64,000 nt of DNA from Flagellimonas abyssi. Lineage in GTDB: Bacteria > Bacteroidota > Bacteroidia > Flavobacteriales > Flavobacteriaceae. How positions within the stretch are numbered: position 1 is the first letter of the stretch; each line of letters starts with the position of its first letter. Where the stretch lies: contig NZ_JAHZSV010000013.1 in NCBI RefSeq assembly GCF_019457905.1, forward strand, positions 1 through 64,000. Direction: 5' to 3'. The notes under the pieces were generated by a model. The model was not told the origin of the DNA, made no database searches, and saw nothing but the letters and a program-made list of their open reading frames with translations. The position numbers and the translations under genes are program-made. This document shows positions 8,068 through 17,224 of the stretch, piece by piece.

Positions 8068-10254
8068 ATGCCGAAAACAAGATTTCAAGCTTTGGTCGAA
8101 AGCCGCAATAGGGAACATATCAATATTGATGAAACAGGCAAAAGATCGGACCTATTTGCGAAAAATGTTTTCAATGAAGATAAGATGCTTCAATTTCTTA
8201 CCGGTGAAGCATTCGAAAAAGTAAAATCAGCTATTTTCCAAGGCACAAAAATAGATAGAAAGATTGCGGACCAAGTAGCCGAGGGCATGAAGGCCTGGGC
8301 ACTTTCCATGGGAGCTACGCACTATACGCATTGGTTTCAGCCCTTGACAGGTGCAACGGCAGAGAAGCACGATGCATTTTTTGATATTCTGCCCAACGGC
8401 AAGGCAATGGAAAAGTTTGGGGGAGCACAATTGGTACAGCAAGAACCAGATGCTTCCAGTTTTCCGAGCGGTGGAATCCGAAATACTTTTGAAGCACGCG
8501 GATATACCGCATGGGATCCAACCTCACCGGCATTTGTCTATAAGACAACACTTTGTATCCCCACCATATTTGTGGCCTACACAGGCGAGGCTTTGGATAA
8601 CAAAGCTCCTTTGCTTCGAGCTTTGCAAGCAGTTGACCAAGCTGCAACAGGAGTGGCGCAATATTTTGATAAAAATGTAAGAAAAGTCCACGCCACATTA
8701 GGGTGGGAGCAAGAATATTTTTTGATAGACAAGGCACTGGCCAATTCCCGATTGGACCTCTCCGTAACCGGCCGTACCCTGGTGGGAAGTTTTTCCGCTA
8801 AAGGTCAACAGCTTGATGACCATTATTTTGGTGTGATACCCGCCCGGGTACTGGGCTTTATGAGTGAACTGGAAAAAGAGTGTACCAAACTTGGCATTCC
8901 CGTGAAAACCCGTCATAATGAGGTGGCTCCAAACCAGTTTGAACTGGCCCCGGTTTTTGAAGAAGCCAATCTGTCCGTAGACCATAACCTATTGCTTATG
9001 GATGTGATGGAAGAGATTGCCGATAAATATAATTTTTCGGTGTTGTTCCACGAAAAGCCATTTGCGGGAATCAACGGTTCGGGTAAACACAATAATTGGT
9101 CGTTGGCCACCGATACAGGGGTCAACCTGTTGAGCCCGGGTACAACACCCATGAAAAACCTACAGTTTTTGACGTTTTTCGTGAATACCATCAAAGCCGT
9201 GGACACCTATGAAGAATTGTTGAGGGCATCCATTGCCTCCGCAAGTAACGATCATCGATTGGGGGCCAATGAAGCACCGCCACCGATCATTTCCATATTT
9301 ATTGGTAAACAACTCAGCGATGTACTCGATGAATTGGAGGGTGTTTCCAAAGGAAAGCTATCGCCCCAGGAAAAGACAGAGCTTAAGCTTAACGTGGTGG
9401 GTAAGATTCCTGAAATTTTATTGGACAACACCGATAGAAACAGAACATCACCGTTCGCCTTTACGGGCAACAAGTTTGAAATGCGGGGTGTGGGCTCCAA
9501 GTTGAACTGCGCCAAGCCCATGACCATGCTCAATACGATCATGGCCAAACAGCTGACCGACTTTAAAAAGGAGGTTGATGTATTGATAGACAAGAAAAAC
9601 CTGAAAAAGGACGAAGCCGTTTTCAATGTGCTTCGGGAGTATATCAAAACCTCCAAGCGTATTCGTTTTGAAGGTGATGGTTACGGAATAGAATGGCAGG
9701 AAGAGGCAAGAAGGCGAAAACTGAGCTTCAATAAAAATACACCAGAGGCCCTTCAGGTAATCACTGCAAAGGAGAGTATCGACCTCTTCAAGCAGATGGA
9801 TGTGATGAACGAAGTGGAACTCAAGGCCCACAAAGAGGTGGAATTGGGAGCATACATCTTCCATATCCAAATAGAGGGCCGTGTATTGGGTGAAATGGTC
9901 TATAATCATATCATTCCTGCAGCAGTAAAATATCAAAATATGCTGCTGGAAAACATCAGTGGTCTCAAAGAAGTCTATGGGGCAGCTCATAAAAAAGTGG
10001 CCGAGGGACAATTGAACATTTTGGAGCAGATAGGGGAACATATTGTTGAAATAAAAAGATTGACCGATGAAATGGCCGATGCCCGTAAAAGGGCCAACGG
10101 AATGTCCGTAGTGGATAAAAAGGCCCAGGCATACTGTAACAATGTAAAGCCGTATTTTGAGAAGATACGGGAGCATTCCGATGCCTTGGAGAAATTGATA
10201 GCCGATGAATTCTGGCCATTTACCAAATACCGCGAAATGTTGTTTTCCAAATAG
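8068..10254 (+). CDS. glnN: Glutamine synthetase, type III
   Basis: Dodecameric GSIII enzyme typical of Bacteroidetes, about 728 residues. Family features seen are the N-terminal MPKTRFQAL, the GSIII-specific region with GIRNTFEARGYTAWDP (about 135-150), the catalytic WEQEYF (213-218), GINGSGKHNNWS (about 335-346), and the conserved long helical C-terminal part. The frame extends two codons upstream to a TTG, but the ATG giving MPKTRF is the normal start. It is divergent from the GSII gene and probably N-regulated. A hairpin terminator follows. Confidence 0.97.
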   Translation: MPKTRFQALVESRNREHINIDETGKRSDLFAKNVFNEDKMLQFLTGEAFEKVKSAIFQGTKIDRKIADQVAEGMKAWALSMGATHYTHWFQPLTGATAEKHDAFFDILPNGKAMEKFGGAQLVQQEPDASSFPSGGIRNTFEARGYTAWDPTSPAFVYKTTLCIPTIFVAYTGEALDNKAPLLRALQAVDQAATGVAQYFDKNVRKVHATLGWEQEYFLIDKALANSRLDLSVTGRTLVGSFSAKGQQLDDHYFGVIPARVLGFMSELEKECTKLGIPVKTRHNEVAPNQFELAPVFEEANLSVDHNLLLMDVMEEIADKYNFSVLFHEKPFAGINGSGKHNNWSLATDTGVNLLSPGTTPMKNLQFLTFFVNTIKAVDTYEELLRASIASASNDHRLGANEAPPPIISIFIGKQLSDVLDELEGVSKGKLSPQEKTELKLNVVGKIPEILLDNTDRNRTSPFAFTGNKFEMRGVGSKLNCAKPMTMLNTIMAKQLTDFKKEVDVLIDKKNLKKDEAVFNVLREYIKTSKRIRFEGDGYGIEWQEEARRRKLSFNKNTPEALQVITAKESIDLFKQMDVMNEVELKAHKEVELGAYIFHIQIEGRVLGEMVYNHIIPAAVKYQNMLLENISGLKEVYGAAHKKVAEGQLNILEQIGEHIVEIKRLTDEMADARKRANGMSVVDKKAQAYCNNVKPYFEKIREHSDALEKLIADEFWPFTKYREMLFSK

Positions 10255-10277
10255 AACACTCAAGAAAAATTGAAAAC

Positions 10278-10319
10278 ACGGAAAGCATATCAATAGTTTG
10301 ATGGCTTTCCGTTATTTTT
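10278..10319 (+). terminator. Terminator of the GSIII gene
   Basis: ACGGAAAGC...GCTTTCCGT stem with a second inner stem (ATCAA/TTGAT), followed by TATTTTT. Confidence 0.8.
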
Positions 10320-10334
10320 GCCCAAACCTTTCAT

Positions 10335-11513
10335 ATGTCATCGGATACCAGTAAAAGATATGCTCAAAGAGGTGTTTCTGCCTCGAAGGAAGATGTGCAC
10401 AACGCCATCAAGAATATTGATAAAGGACTGTTTCCTAAAGCGTTCTGTAAAATTGTACCCGATTATTTAACAGGTAGCGAAGACCATTGTTTGGTAATGC
10501 ACGCCGATGGTGCGGGAACAAAATCCTCTTTGGCATACATGTATTGGAAAGAAACAGGAGATGTTTCGGTTTGGAAAGGGATTGCGCAAGATGCACTTAT
10601 CATGAACGTGGATGATTTGATTTGCGTCGGAGCCACAGATAATATTATGCTTTCTTCTACCATAGGAAGGAACAAAAATTTGATTCCAGGGGAAGTAATT
10701 TCGGCCATTATCAATGGTACCGAAGAATTGATATCCGATTTGGACAAACATGGCATCACCATCCGTTCCACGGGAGGTGAAACTGCAGATGTTGGCGATT
10801 TGGTGCGTACTATAATAGTTGATTCCACCGTAACGGCCAGAATGGAACGAAAAAATATCATTGATAACGCCAATATCAAGGCTGGAGATGTAATTGTTGG
10901 GTTGGCCTCCTTCGGAAAGGCGAGCTACGAAACCGAATATAACGGCGGAATGGGCAGTAATGGATTGACTTCCGCGCGACATGACGTTTTTTCAAAATAT
11001 CTAGCAGAAAAATACCCGGAAAGTTTTGATGCATCTGTTCCTGATGAATTGGTGTATTCGGGCAATACAAAACTAACCGATGAGGTGCCCGGTTCACCCC
11101 TTGATGCAGGGAAATTGGTTTTGTCGCCTACGCGAACATACGCACCCATCATCAAAAAAATATTGGAGCAATATTCTTCCGATGAAATCCATGGGATGGT
11201 GCATTGCAGTGGCGGAGCCCAGACCAAGATTCTTCATTTTGTGGACAATCTGCACATAGTCAAAAATAACCTGTTCCCGATTCCACCCCTGTTCAAATTG
11301 ATTCAAGAACAATCTGGAACCGATTGGAAAGAGATGTACCAAGTTTTTAACTGTGGCCATCGAATGGAACTATATGTGGATGAGCGGGTTGCAAAAAAAA
11401 TTATTGCTATTTCTCAAAGCTTTGATGTAGATGCACGGATTATTGGACGGGTAGAACCATCCGAAACCAAAAAATTGACCATCCAAAGCGAGTATGGCAA
11501 GTTTGAATACTAG
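10335..11513 (+). CDS. purM: AIR synthase (phosphoribosylformylglycinamidine cyclo-ligase)
   Basis: Purine pathway enzyme closing the imidazole ring of AIR at the expense of ATP. The 392-residue protein carries MHADGAGTKSS, the diagnostic ATP/Mg loop of PurM, then GDLICVGA-like MNVDDLICVGATDN, and GGETADVGDLV. It is somewhat longer than the ~345 residues of E. coli PurM, which is usual for the Bacteroidetes form. Starts at ATG about 20 bases after the GSIII terminator. A 48-base gap separates it from the redox operon on the same strand. Confidence 0.9.
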   Translation: MSSDTSKRYAQRGVSASKEDVHNAIKNIDKGLFPKAFCKIVPDYLTGSEDHCLVMHADGAGTKSSLAYMYWKETGDVSVWKGIAQDALIMNVDDLICVGATDNIMLSSTIGRNKNLIPGEVISAIINGTEELISDLDKHGITIRSTGGETADVGDLVRTIIVDSTVTARMERKNIIDNANIKAGDVIVGLASFGKASYETEYNGGMGSNGLTSARHDVFSKYLAEKYPESFDASVPDELVYSGNTKLTDEVPGSPLDAGKLVLSPTRTYAPIIKKILEQYSSDEIHGMVHCSGGAQTKILHFVDNLHIVKNNLFPIPPLFKLIQEQSGTDWKEMYQVFNCGHRMELYVDERVAKKIIAISQSFDVDARIIGRVEPSETKKLTIQSEYGKFEY

Positions 11514-11561
11514 CATACGATTTCTCTGGAAATAGCGTTTTAATATATAAACCTTAATGCT

Positions 11562-12002
11562 ATGGAAAGAAAAGAGTTTCTCCGAAGTTTGGGAGCTGGC
11601 GCCGCATTTGCCCTTACATTTCCCTGTTTACAAGGGTGTTCCAAGGATGAAATTGATGGCAACTTGGTCGATGAGCCTACAGGAATCGACTTTACCATTG
11701 ACCTTACTTCAGCCGAAGCTTCGAATCTTTCCGAAAACGGAGGTTTTATTTTAAAGAACTTAGTGGTCGTTGCCAGAAACCTACAAGGAGAATATGTGGC
11801 GGCGAGCCAAGTTTGCAGTCATCAATCTTATGATCAGGTGCGTTTTGTGGACCAGAGCGGCGGTATTTTTTATTGCGATGTGCATGGTTCAAGGTTTGGT
11901 CAGGATGGAACCCCGTTAAATCAGGTGGATGGAACCCCGGCCAGGGCACTAACAGTTTACAATACGGAACTCGATGGTTCCATTTTACGGGTTTATGAAT
12001 AG
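11562..12002 (+). CDS. Rieske [2Fe-2S] lipoprotein
   Basis: Electron-transfer protein anchored outside the cytoplasm. The N-terminus has a hydrophobic signal with lipobox LQGC (Cys26); the preceding RKEFLRSLGAGAA resembles a Tat-type leader although only a single Arg-Lys pair is present. The cluster ligands are CSH (Cys85, His87) and CDVH (Cys105, His108), in the order of a Rieske domain, and the spacing is shorter than in bc1 complexes. It heads a tight five-gene run with a secreted thioredoxin, ApbE, DUF4266 and DUF3570, which points to an envelope redox pathway. The electron partner is unknown. Confidence 0.9.
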   Translation: MERKEFLRSLGAGAAFALTFPCLQGCSKDEIDGNLVDEPTGIDFTIDLTSAEASNLSENGGFILKNLVVVARNLQGEYVAASQVCSHQSYDQVRFVDQSGGIFYCDVHGSRFGQDGTPLNQVDGTPARALTVYNTELDGSILRVYE

Positions 12003-12022
12003 TTTTTTGAATCCCAAATCGA

Positions 12023-12460
12023 ATGAAAAAATTAATCTACATTCTACTATTCACTTGCTGTGGTATGCTTCAGGCACAACAGTGGCAAGAAAGTTTTGAT
12101 GATGCACTTACCAAAGCGTCTTCGGAGGACAAACCGATTGTTCTGGTTTTCTCAGGGTCGGATTGGTGCGCTCCTTGCATCCGTTTAAAGAAACATATTT
12201 TTGATAGTGATGAGTTCAAGGCTTATGCTTTGGAGCATTATGTAATGTACGACGCAGATTTTCCCAGGAAAAAACAAAATCAACTTCCAGAGGCCAAAAT
12301 GAACCAGAATAAGGCCTTGGCCGAAAAATACAATACCAAAGGATACTTTCCATTGGTGGTGGTTATGGACAAAGACCAACATGTATTGGGCACTACCGGC
12401 TTTGTGGCCCGGACCAGTCCTGAAAAATATATTAATACCCTCAATAAATTCTTAAAATGA
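12023..12460 (+). CDS. Secreted thioredoxin-fold protein
   Basis: Signal peptide (about residues 1-19) followed by a thioredoxin fold with active site WCAPC (Cys49, Cys52) and the later cis-Pro region FPLVVVMD. It belongs to the Thioredoxin_7/DUF255-like group and should act as a disulfide oxidoreductase in the periplasm. The insert FPRKKQNQLPEAKMNQNKAL between active site and cis-Pro is typical of this group. It lies 20 bases after the Rieske gene and overlaps the ApbE gene by four bases (ATGA), so it is surely co-translated. A plausible job is keeping cysteines of the neighbouring lipoproteins reduced. Confidence 0.88.
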   Translation: MKKLIYILLFTCCGMLQAQQWQESFDDALTKASSEDKPIVLVFSGSDWCAPCIRLKKHIFDSDEFKAYALEHYVMYDADFPRKKQNQLPEAKMNQNKALAEKYNTKGYFPLVVVMDKDQHVLGTTGFVARTSPEKYINTLNKFLK

Positions 12461-13452
12461 AAATCCTCGTAGCCTTAGTGTGCAGTCTATCTTGCCTGCT
12501 GTCGTTCGGGCAGTTGGGGCAAACAGGTGTTACCGTAAAAAAGACCTTAAAATTAATGGGTACTCGGTTCGAGATAACCGTGGTGGCACCAAACGAGGAA
12601 ATAGGTTACATCAATATAGATGAAGCTGTATCCGAAATTGAGCGGATAGAACGGATTATTTCATCGTGGGACGACAACTCCGAAACTTCCCTCGTCAACA
12701 AAAATGCAGGTATAAAACCCATTAAAGTAAGTCAAGAGCTTTTTGGATTGATTGAGCGAGCCATCAAAATATCTGAAATTACAGACGGTGCTTTTGATAT
12801 CACTTATGCTTCCATGGACAATATCTGGAAGTTTGATGGTACCATGGATAAGATGCCAAGTGAGGCCGAAATCAAAAATTCTGTGTCAAAAGTGGGATTT
12901 AAAAAAATCAAATTAGATGCGGAAAACCTGACTGTGTATCTCCCTGAAAAAGGAATGAGAATCGGATTTGGGGCCATTGGTAAGGGGTATGCTGCTGATA
13001 AAGCGAAGGATTTACTTGTGTCCAAGGATGTGAAAGGAGGAATCATAAACGCTTCTGGCGACCTAACTACATGGGGAACCAAGGTAACCGGGGAAAAATG
13101 GTTGGTAGGAATTGCCAACCCATTGAGCAAGGGCAAAGTTTTCAGTTGGTTGCCTGTAGTGGAGTCCTCGGTCGCCACTTCGGGGAATTACGAAAAATAC
13201 ATCACGCTCAACGGTGAAAAATACTCCCATATTATCGACCCAAGAACGGGATATCCTACGCGGGGAATCAACAGTGTTTCCATTTTTGCCAAACAAGCCG
13301 AGCTGTGCGATGCTTTGGCAACGGCAGTTTTTACAATGGGGCGCGATGTTGGTTTGCATATGATCAATCAGATTGATGGGGTAGAGGCCGTTGTGGTAGA
13401 TTCTGAGAACAAAGTTCATCGAAGTTCAGGGATTATGTTCGATACGAATTAG
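12457..13452 (+). CDS. apbE: FAD:protein FMN transferase (ApbE)
   Basis: Attaches FMN from FAD to a Thr/Ser of an exported target protein. Signal peptide of about 18 residues; then MGTRFEI (34-40), GAIGKGYAADKA (172-183), GGIINASGDL (194-203), HIIDPRTGYP (258-267) and the Mg-binding DALATA (285-290), all ApbE hallmarks. At 331 residues it has the full family length. It is the third gene of the envelope redox operon. No neighbour shows the standard flavinylation motif DxxTGAT; the closest is SSGAN in the DUF4266 protein, which lacks the acceptor Thr. Confidence 0.93.
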   Translation: MKILVALVCSLSCLLSFGQLGQTGVTVKKTLKLMGTRFEITVVAPNEEIGYINIDEAVSEIERIERIISSWDDNSETSLVNKNAGIKPIKVSQELFGLIERAIKISEITDGAFDITYASMDNIWKFDGTMDKMPSEAEIKNSVSKVGFKKIKLDAENLTVYLPEKGMRIGFGAIGKGYAADKAKDLLVSKDVKGGIINASGDLTTWGTKVTGEKWLVGIANPLSKGKVFSWLPVVESSVATSGNYEKYITLNGEKYSHIIDPRTGYPTRGINSVSIFAKQAELCDALATAVFTMGRDVGLHMINQIDGVEAVVVDSENKVHRSSGIMFDTN

Positions 13453-13464
13453 TACATTTATGGT

Positions 13465-13674
13465 ATGGGAAAACTTATTGCTCTATTGTTCCTTTTAATC
13501 TTAGCGAGCTCTTGCGTTGTAGTGCGAGAGTATGATAAAGTCTATGTGAACGCTGAAGAGATGCAGTTGAGTGCCAGGCCTTGCGAACGGTTCGAGACCA
13601 ATTTCCATATTTATAGGGAGGCGTCCTCCGGTGCCAATGGTGGCAAAACAGGGGGCGGATGCGGATGTAATTAG
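13465..13674 (+). CDS. DUF4266 small Cys-rich lipoprotein
   Basis: A 69-residue protein with a lipoprotein signal (lipobox ASSC, Cys17), a conserved core with VYVNAEEMQLSARPCERFE, then a Gly/Ser-rich stretch ending GGGCGCN. The mature protein is only about 50 residues and has three further cysteines, two of them in the C-terminal tip. DUF4266 genes regularly sit between ApbE and DUF3570 genes as here, 12 bases after one and 27 before the other. Function unknown; a small redox carrier or metal-binding lipoprotein would fit the context. Confidence 0.85.
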   Translation: MGKLIALLFLLILASSCVVVREYDKVYVNAEEMQLSARPCERFETNFHIYREASSGANGGKTGGGCGCN

Positions 13675-13701
13675 ATGCTAGCTTAATCAACCTAAAACCT
13701 T

Positions 13702-14997
13702 ATGACGCAGTTGTCCAGATCAGTAAAATCCGTTTTCGTAATCCTTTTCTTTTTGATAACATTCATCGGCTGGTCGCAACAAGCGGACACTTCGTACAAG
13801 AGAAGGGTTTTGGAGACAAGTGAAATCGACGTATTGTTCAGTTATTATAATCAGGATGGGCAAAATGCAGCAGTAACTGGTGGGGAAGGTACCGAAGAGT
13901 TAACTGATGCGACTTCGAGCATAGTTCTTAGAATGCCTATGAACGAAGACGATATTTTAACGGTGGATGTTGGTCTGTCCGCCTATACCTCTGCTTCTTC
14001 CAGTAACGTGAATCCTTTGGACGGTGGACTCAATGTTACTCCTTTTGACGCTTCTTCGGGAGAATCTCGAAAGGATATGCTGGTCTATATCAACCCCTCA
14101 TACCAACATAGTTCCGATGACCGAAACACCATTTGGAGTGCCAACGCCTATTTTTCATCGGAATACGATTATTCTTCCATAGGGTTTGGTGGCAGCTTTA
14201 CTAAATTGTTCAACGAAAAAAATACAGAAATTACCCTGAGCGGTCGCGTGTTTTTGGATAAATGGAATTCACAGTATCCCATAGAACTACGTGAAGGTTT
14301 TTTTGATAATCGTATCTCGGGGAACGGGAATTACAGCCCTATTTTTACGGAATTTGATGATGAGAACAGGAACTCCTATTCGCTTTCCCTGAGCTTTTCC
14401 CAGATTTTGAGCCAAAAATTGCAAGGAGCACTTTTTATGGATGTGGTATCCCAGCACGGATTGTTGAGCACGCCCTTCCAGCGGGTGTATTTTTCGGATT
14501 TTGAGGATTTTTATATTGATGAGTTTCAATTGGCGGACAATGTGGAGCAATTGCCAGATAGTCGTTTTAAACTACCTGTTGGTGGTCGTTTGAATTATTA
14601 TTTGAACGATTTGGTGATCCTGCGATCTTACTATCGCTTTTATTGGGATGATTGGGGTGTAAATTCACACACAGCCAGTCTGGAAGCCCCGGTCAAACTT
14701 TCGGATAAGTTTACCGTATATCCCAGCTACCGCTACTACACCCAAACAGCGGCGGATTATTTTTATCCCAAAGAGCAAGCATTGTCTACCTACGACTTTT
14801 ATACTTCGGACTATGATTTGTCCAATTATGATGCCCATCAATACGGGGTAGGAGTGCAATACAAGGATATTTTTACGAGTGCCCGGCTGCTCAATTTTGG
14901 TTTAAAGACCATCAACCTTCAATTTAGCCGATATAATCGTAGCGACGGCCTTGATGCTTTCATTGTTACCTTTGGAACTACTTTTGTTGGTAACTGA
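13702..14997 (+). CDS. DUF3570 outer-membrane beta-barrel protein
   Basis: Signal peptide of about 26 residues followed by ~400 residues rich in alternating hydrophobic/aromatic strands, Ser, Tyr and Asp, without Cys. It ends in a strand with Phe residues (IVTFGTTFVGN), the pattern of an outer-membrane barrel. The sequence SSGES near residue 130 and the RYNRSDGLDAF tail fit the DUF3570 family, which co-occurs with DUF4266 and ApbE. Probably the outer-membrane component of the redox operon, perhaps a channel or docking surface. Last gene of the run; prfA follows after 70 bases. Confidence 0.82.
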   Translation: MTQLSRSVKSVFVILFFLITFIGWSQQADTSYKRRVLETSEIDVLFSYYNQDGQNAAVTGGEGTEELTDATSSIVLRMPMNEDDILTVDVGLSAYTSASSSNVNPLDGGLNVTPFDASSGESRKDMLVYINPSYQHSSDDRNTIWSANAYFSSEYDYSSIGFGGSFTKLFNEKNTEITLSGRVFLDKWNSQYPIELREGFFDNRISGNGNYSPIFTEFDDENRNSYSLSLSFSQILSQKLQGALFMDVVSQHGLLSTPFQRVYFSDFEDFYIDEFQLADNVEQLPDSRFKLPVGGRLNYYLNDLVILRSYYRFYWDDWGVNSHTASLEAPVKLSDKFTVYPSYRYYTQTAADYFYPKEQALSTYDFYTSDYDLSNYDAHQYGVGVQYKDIFTSARLLNFGLKTINLQFSRYNRSDGLDAFIVTFGTTFVGN

Positions 14998-15052
14998 CCT
15001 CATTTGGTTAGAAAATAATCCCATTAAAAAATCGTAAATTCGCATTCCTATT

Positions 15053-15058
15053 AGGAGG
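15053..15058 (+). promoter_or_regulatory. Strong Shine-Dalgarno site of prfA
   Basis: AGGAGG lies eight bases before the ATG of prfA. Such perfect sites are uncommon in Flavobacteria, whose genes mostly lack them, and I see no equally good one elsewhere in this window. It fixes the start codon. Confidence 0.7.
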
Positions 15059-15066
15059 ATTGATTT

Positions 15067-16143
15067 ATGCTAGACAAACTCAACATTGTAAAACAGCGTT
15101 TTGATGAGGTTTCGGACCTGATCATACAGCCGGATATTATCGCGGACCAAAAAAGGTACGTAAAACTGAACAAGGAGTATAAGGACCTTAAATTGCTGAG
15201 CGACAAACGTGACGAATACATAACCCTTACCAATAACATAGAGGAGGCAGAGGAAATTATTTCGGACGGCAGTGATGCCGAAATGGTGGAAATGGCCAAA
15301 ATGCAGATGGACGAGGCCAAAAGTGCCTTGCCCAAATTGGAAGAGGAAATCAAGTTTCTTCTGATTCCTAAAGATCCAGAAGATGCCAAAAACGTTGTAA
15401 TGGAAATCCGTGCAGGTACCGGTGGAGATGAAGCCAGTATTTTTGCAGGCGACCTGTTCCGTATGTATACCAAATATTGCGAATCCAAAGGATGGAAGAC
15501 CAACGTTATCGATTTGAGCGAGGGAACCAGCGGTGGATACAAGGAAATCCACTTTGAAGTAAATGGAGAAGATGTGTACGGAACCCTCAAGTTTGAAGCA
15601 GGGGTGCACCGTGTGCAACGTGTACCACAGACCGAGACCCAAGGTCGGGTACACACCAGTGCCGCAACCGTAATGGTAATTCCGGAGGCGGAGGAATTCG
15701 ACGTTCAAATTGATCCCAAAGACGTTCGTATCGATTATTTCTGTTCTTCAGGACCCGGTGGTCAGTCGGTGAATACGACCTATTCTGCCGTACGGCTTAC
15801 CCACGAACCTACGGGAATTGTGGCGCAATGTCAGGATGAAAAATCCCAGCACAAGAACAAGGATAAGGCATTCAAGGTGCTCCGTGCACGTTTGTATGAT
15901 ATGGAATTGGCCAAAAAACAGGCCGAAGATGCTGCCAAACGTAACTCTCAGGTTAGTAGCGGGGACCGTTCGGCCAAAATTCGTACCTATAACTATCCGC
16001 AAGGAAGAGTTACCGATCACCGAATAGGTCTTACCCTTTACGATTTACAGAACATTATAAACGGAGATGTCCAAAAGATTATCGATGAGTTGATGTTGGT
16101 GGAAAACACGGAAAAACTCAAAGAAGCTTCAGAAATATTTTAA
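15067..16143 (+). CDS. prfA: Peptide chain release factor 1
   Basis: Recognises UAA and UAG stop codons and releases the peptide. The 358-residue protein has the RF1 order: helical N-terminal domain, then [15 protein letters not shown] (about 115-129), [22 protein letters not shown] (about 182-203), and the peptidyl-release loop [10 protein letters not shown] with the invariant GGQ, followed by [16 protein letters not shown]. The length and absence of a frameshift site favour RF1 over RF2. pyrF follows after 42 bases on the same strand. Confidence 0.97.
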   Translation: MLDKLNIVKQRFDEVSDLIIQPDIIADQKRYVKLNKEYKDLKLLSDKRDEYITLTNNIEEAEEIISDGSDAEMVEMAKMQMDEAKSALPKLEEEIKFLLIPKDPEDAKNVVMEIRAGTGGDEASIFAGDLFRMYTKYCESKGWKTNVIDLSEGTSGGYKEIHFEVNGEDVYGTLKFEAGVHRVQRVPQTETQGRVHTSAATVMVIPEAEEFDVQIDPKDVRIDYFCSSGPGGQSVNTTYSAVRLTHEPTGIVAQCQDEKSQHKNKDKAFKVLRARLYDMELAKKQAEDAAKRNSQVSSGDRSAKIRTYNYPQGRVTDHRIGLTLYDLQNIINGDVQKIIDELMLVENTEKLKEASEIF

Positions 16144-16185
16144 TGTTTAGCATACATTTTTTAGTACTTTCGAGAACGCACCTCA

Positions 16186-17007
16186 ATGAAGATAGAAGAT
16201 TTAATCGCCCAGATACGTCAAAAAAAATCATTCCTCTGTGTTGGTCTCGACACTGATTTGGATAAAATTCCTGATTACCTTCTAAAAGAAGAGGATCCCA
16301 TTTTCGCTTTCAACAAAGCTATTATAGATGCTACACATTCCTATTGCGTGGCCTATAAACCCAATATTGCCTTTTATGAAGCCTATGGAATTGATGGGTG
16401 GAAGTCCTTGGAGCGAACCATGGAATATCTAAATACCGAGCATCCTGAGATTTTTACCATTGCGGATGCCAAACGTGGAGATATCGGAAATACATCTACC
16501 CGCTATGCCAAGGCCTTTTTTGAGACCATGGATTTTGATTCCATTACCATTGCGCCGTATATGGGCAAGGATTCCGTTGAACCTTTTTTGGAATTTAAGG
16601 ATAAGCATACCATCCTATTGGCATTGACTTCCAATCAGGGCGCGTATGATTTTCAGACCAAAAATGTTGATGGGCAGGAATTGTACAAAGAAGTGTTGTC
16701 CGTTTCCAAAACCTACAAAGGTTCAGAACGATTGATGTATGTGGTCGGGGCCACCAAGGCTTCTTACTTGGAAGATATTCGAAAAATTGTACCTGAGAGC
16801 TTTTTATTGGTTCCAGGAGTAGGGGCACAAGGAGGTAGTTTGCAAGAAGTATGCAAGTATGGAATCACCAAAAATGTAGGTTTGTTGGTGAATTCTTCCA
16901 GAGGAATTATTTATGCATCAACGGGCAATGACTTTGCCGAAGCCGCTGCAAAAAAGGCACACGAAATCCAGCAAGAAATGCAAATTGAACTGAACAAAAT
17001 CAAATAG
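16186..17007 (+). CDS. pyrF: Orotidine 5'-phosphate decarboxylase (type 2)
   Basis: Last step of UMP synthesis. The 273-residue length and the motif [11 protein letters not shown] (around residue 92, with catalytic Lys and the Asp pair) are those of the longer type 2 enzymes. The N-terminal [14 protein letters not shown] and the C-terminal phosphate loop PGVGAQGG are also present. Likely co-transcribed with prfA. Confidence 0.96.
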   Translation: MKIEDLIAQIRQKKSFLCVGLDTDLDKIPDYLLKEEDPIFAFNKAIIDATHSYCVAYKPNIAFYEAYGIDGWKSLERTMEYLNTEHPEIFTIADAKRGDIGNTSTRYAKAFFETMDFDSITIAPYMGKDSVEPFLEFKDKHTILLALTSNQGAYDFQTKNVDGQELYKEVLSVSKTYKGSERLMYVVGATKASYLEDIRKIVPESFLLVPGVGAQGGSLQEVCKYGITKNVGLLVNSSRGIIYASTGNDFAEAAAKKAHEIQQEMQIELNKIK

Positions 17008-17023
17008 AACATAGCAATGCCGA

Positions 17024-17224
17024 TTATAGGCTTTCTAAAATCTTTTTGATGTTCTGTGCCTTTCTTTTGAAAAACTCATCCAACTGATTCTCCTTTGCAG
17101 CTACACTGGCTGCTTTTTCCATAAAATTTTGGTGCATTATCTCCAAAATGGTAGCTGCTTGGCTTAAACCTGTAATCGGTGTTACGGCCCCTACTTTACA
17201 ATTTTGATTATTCATAGCTCTCAA
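17024..17224 (-). CDS. Small hypothetical protein
   Basis: A 66-residue protein of unknown family, convergent with pyrF. It is helical and amphipathic, with the pattern ATILEIMHQNFMEKAASVAAKE followed by a basic C-terminus. Two ATG codons three residues apart are possible; the second (MNNQNCK) looks more natural. No signal peptide or membrane segment. A role in the cytoplasm as a small structural or regulatory protein is all that can be guessed. Confidence 0.55.
   Translation of the reverse strand: MRAMNNQNCKVGAVTPITGLSQAATILEIMHQNFMEKAASVAAKENQLDEFFKRKAQNIKKILESL

Noticed and set aside
9448..10293. 281-codon open frame on the minus strand inside the GSIII gene
   Set aside because: It lies antisense to a certain GSIII coding sequence, has low-complexity His/Phe-rich composition and no family pattern.
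15051..15708. Two long minus-strand frames of about 200 codons opposite prfA
   Set aside because: Both are shadows of the release factor gene, caused by its codon use; Ser- or Phe-rich with no motif.
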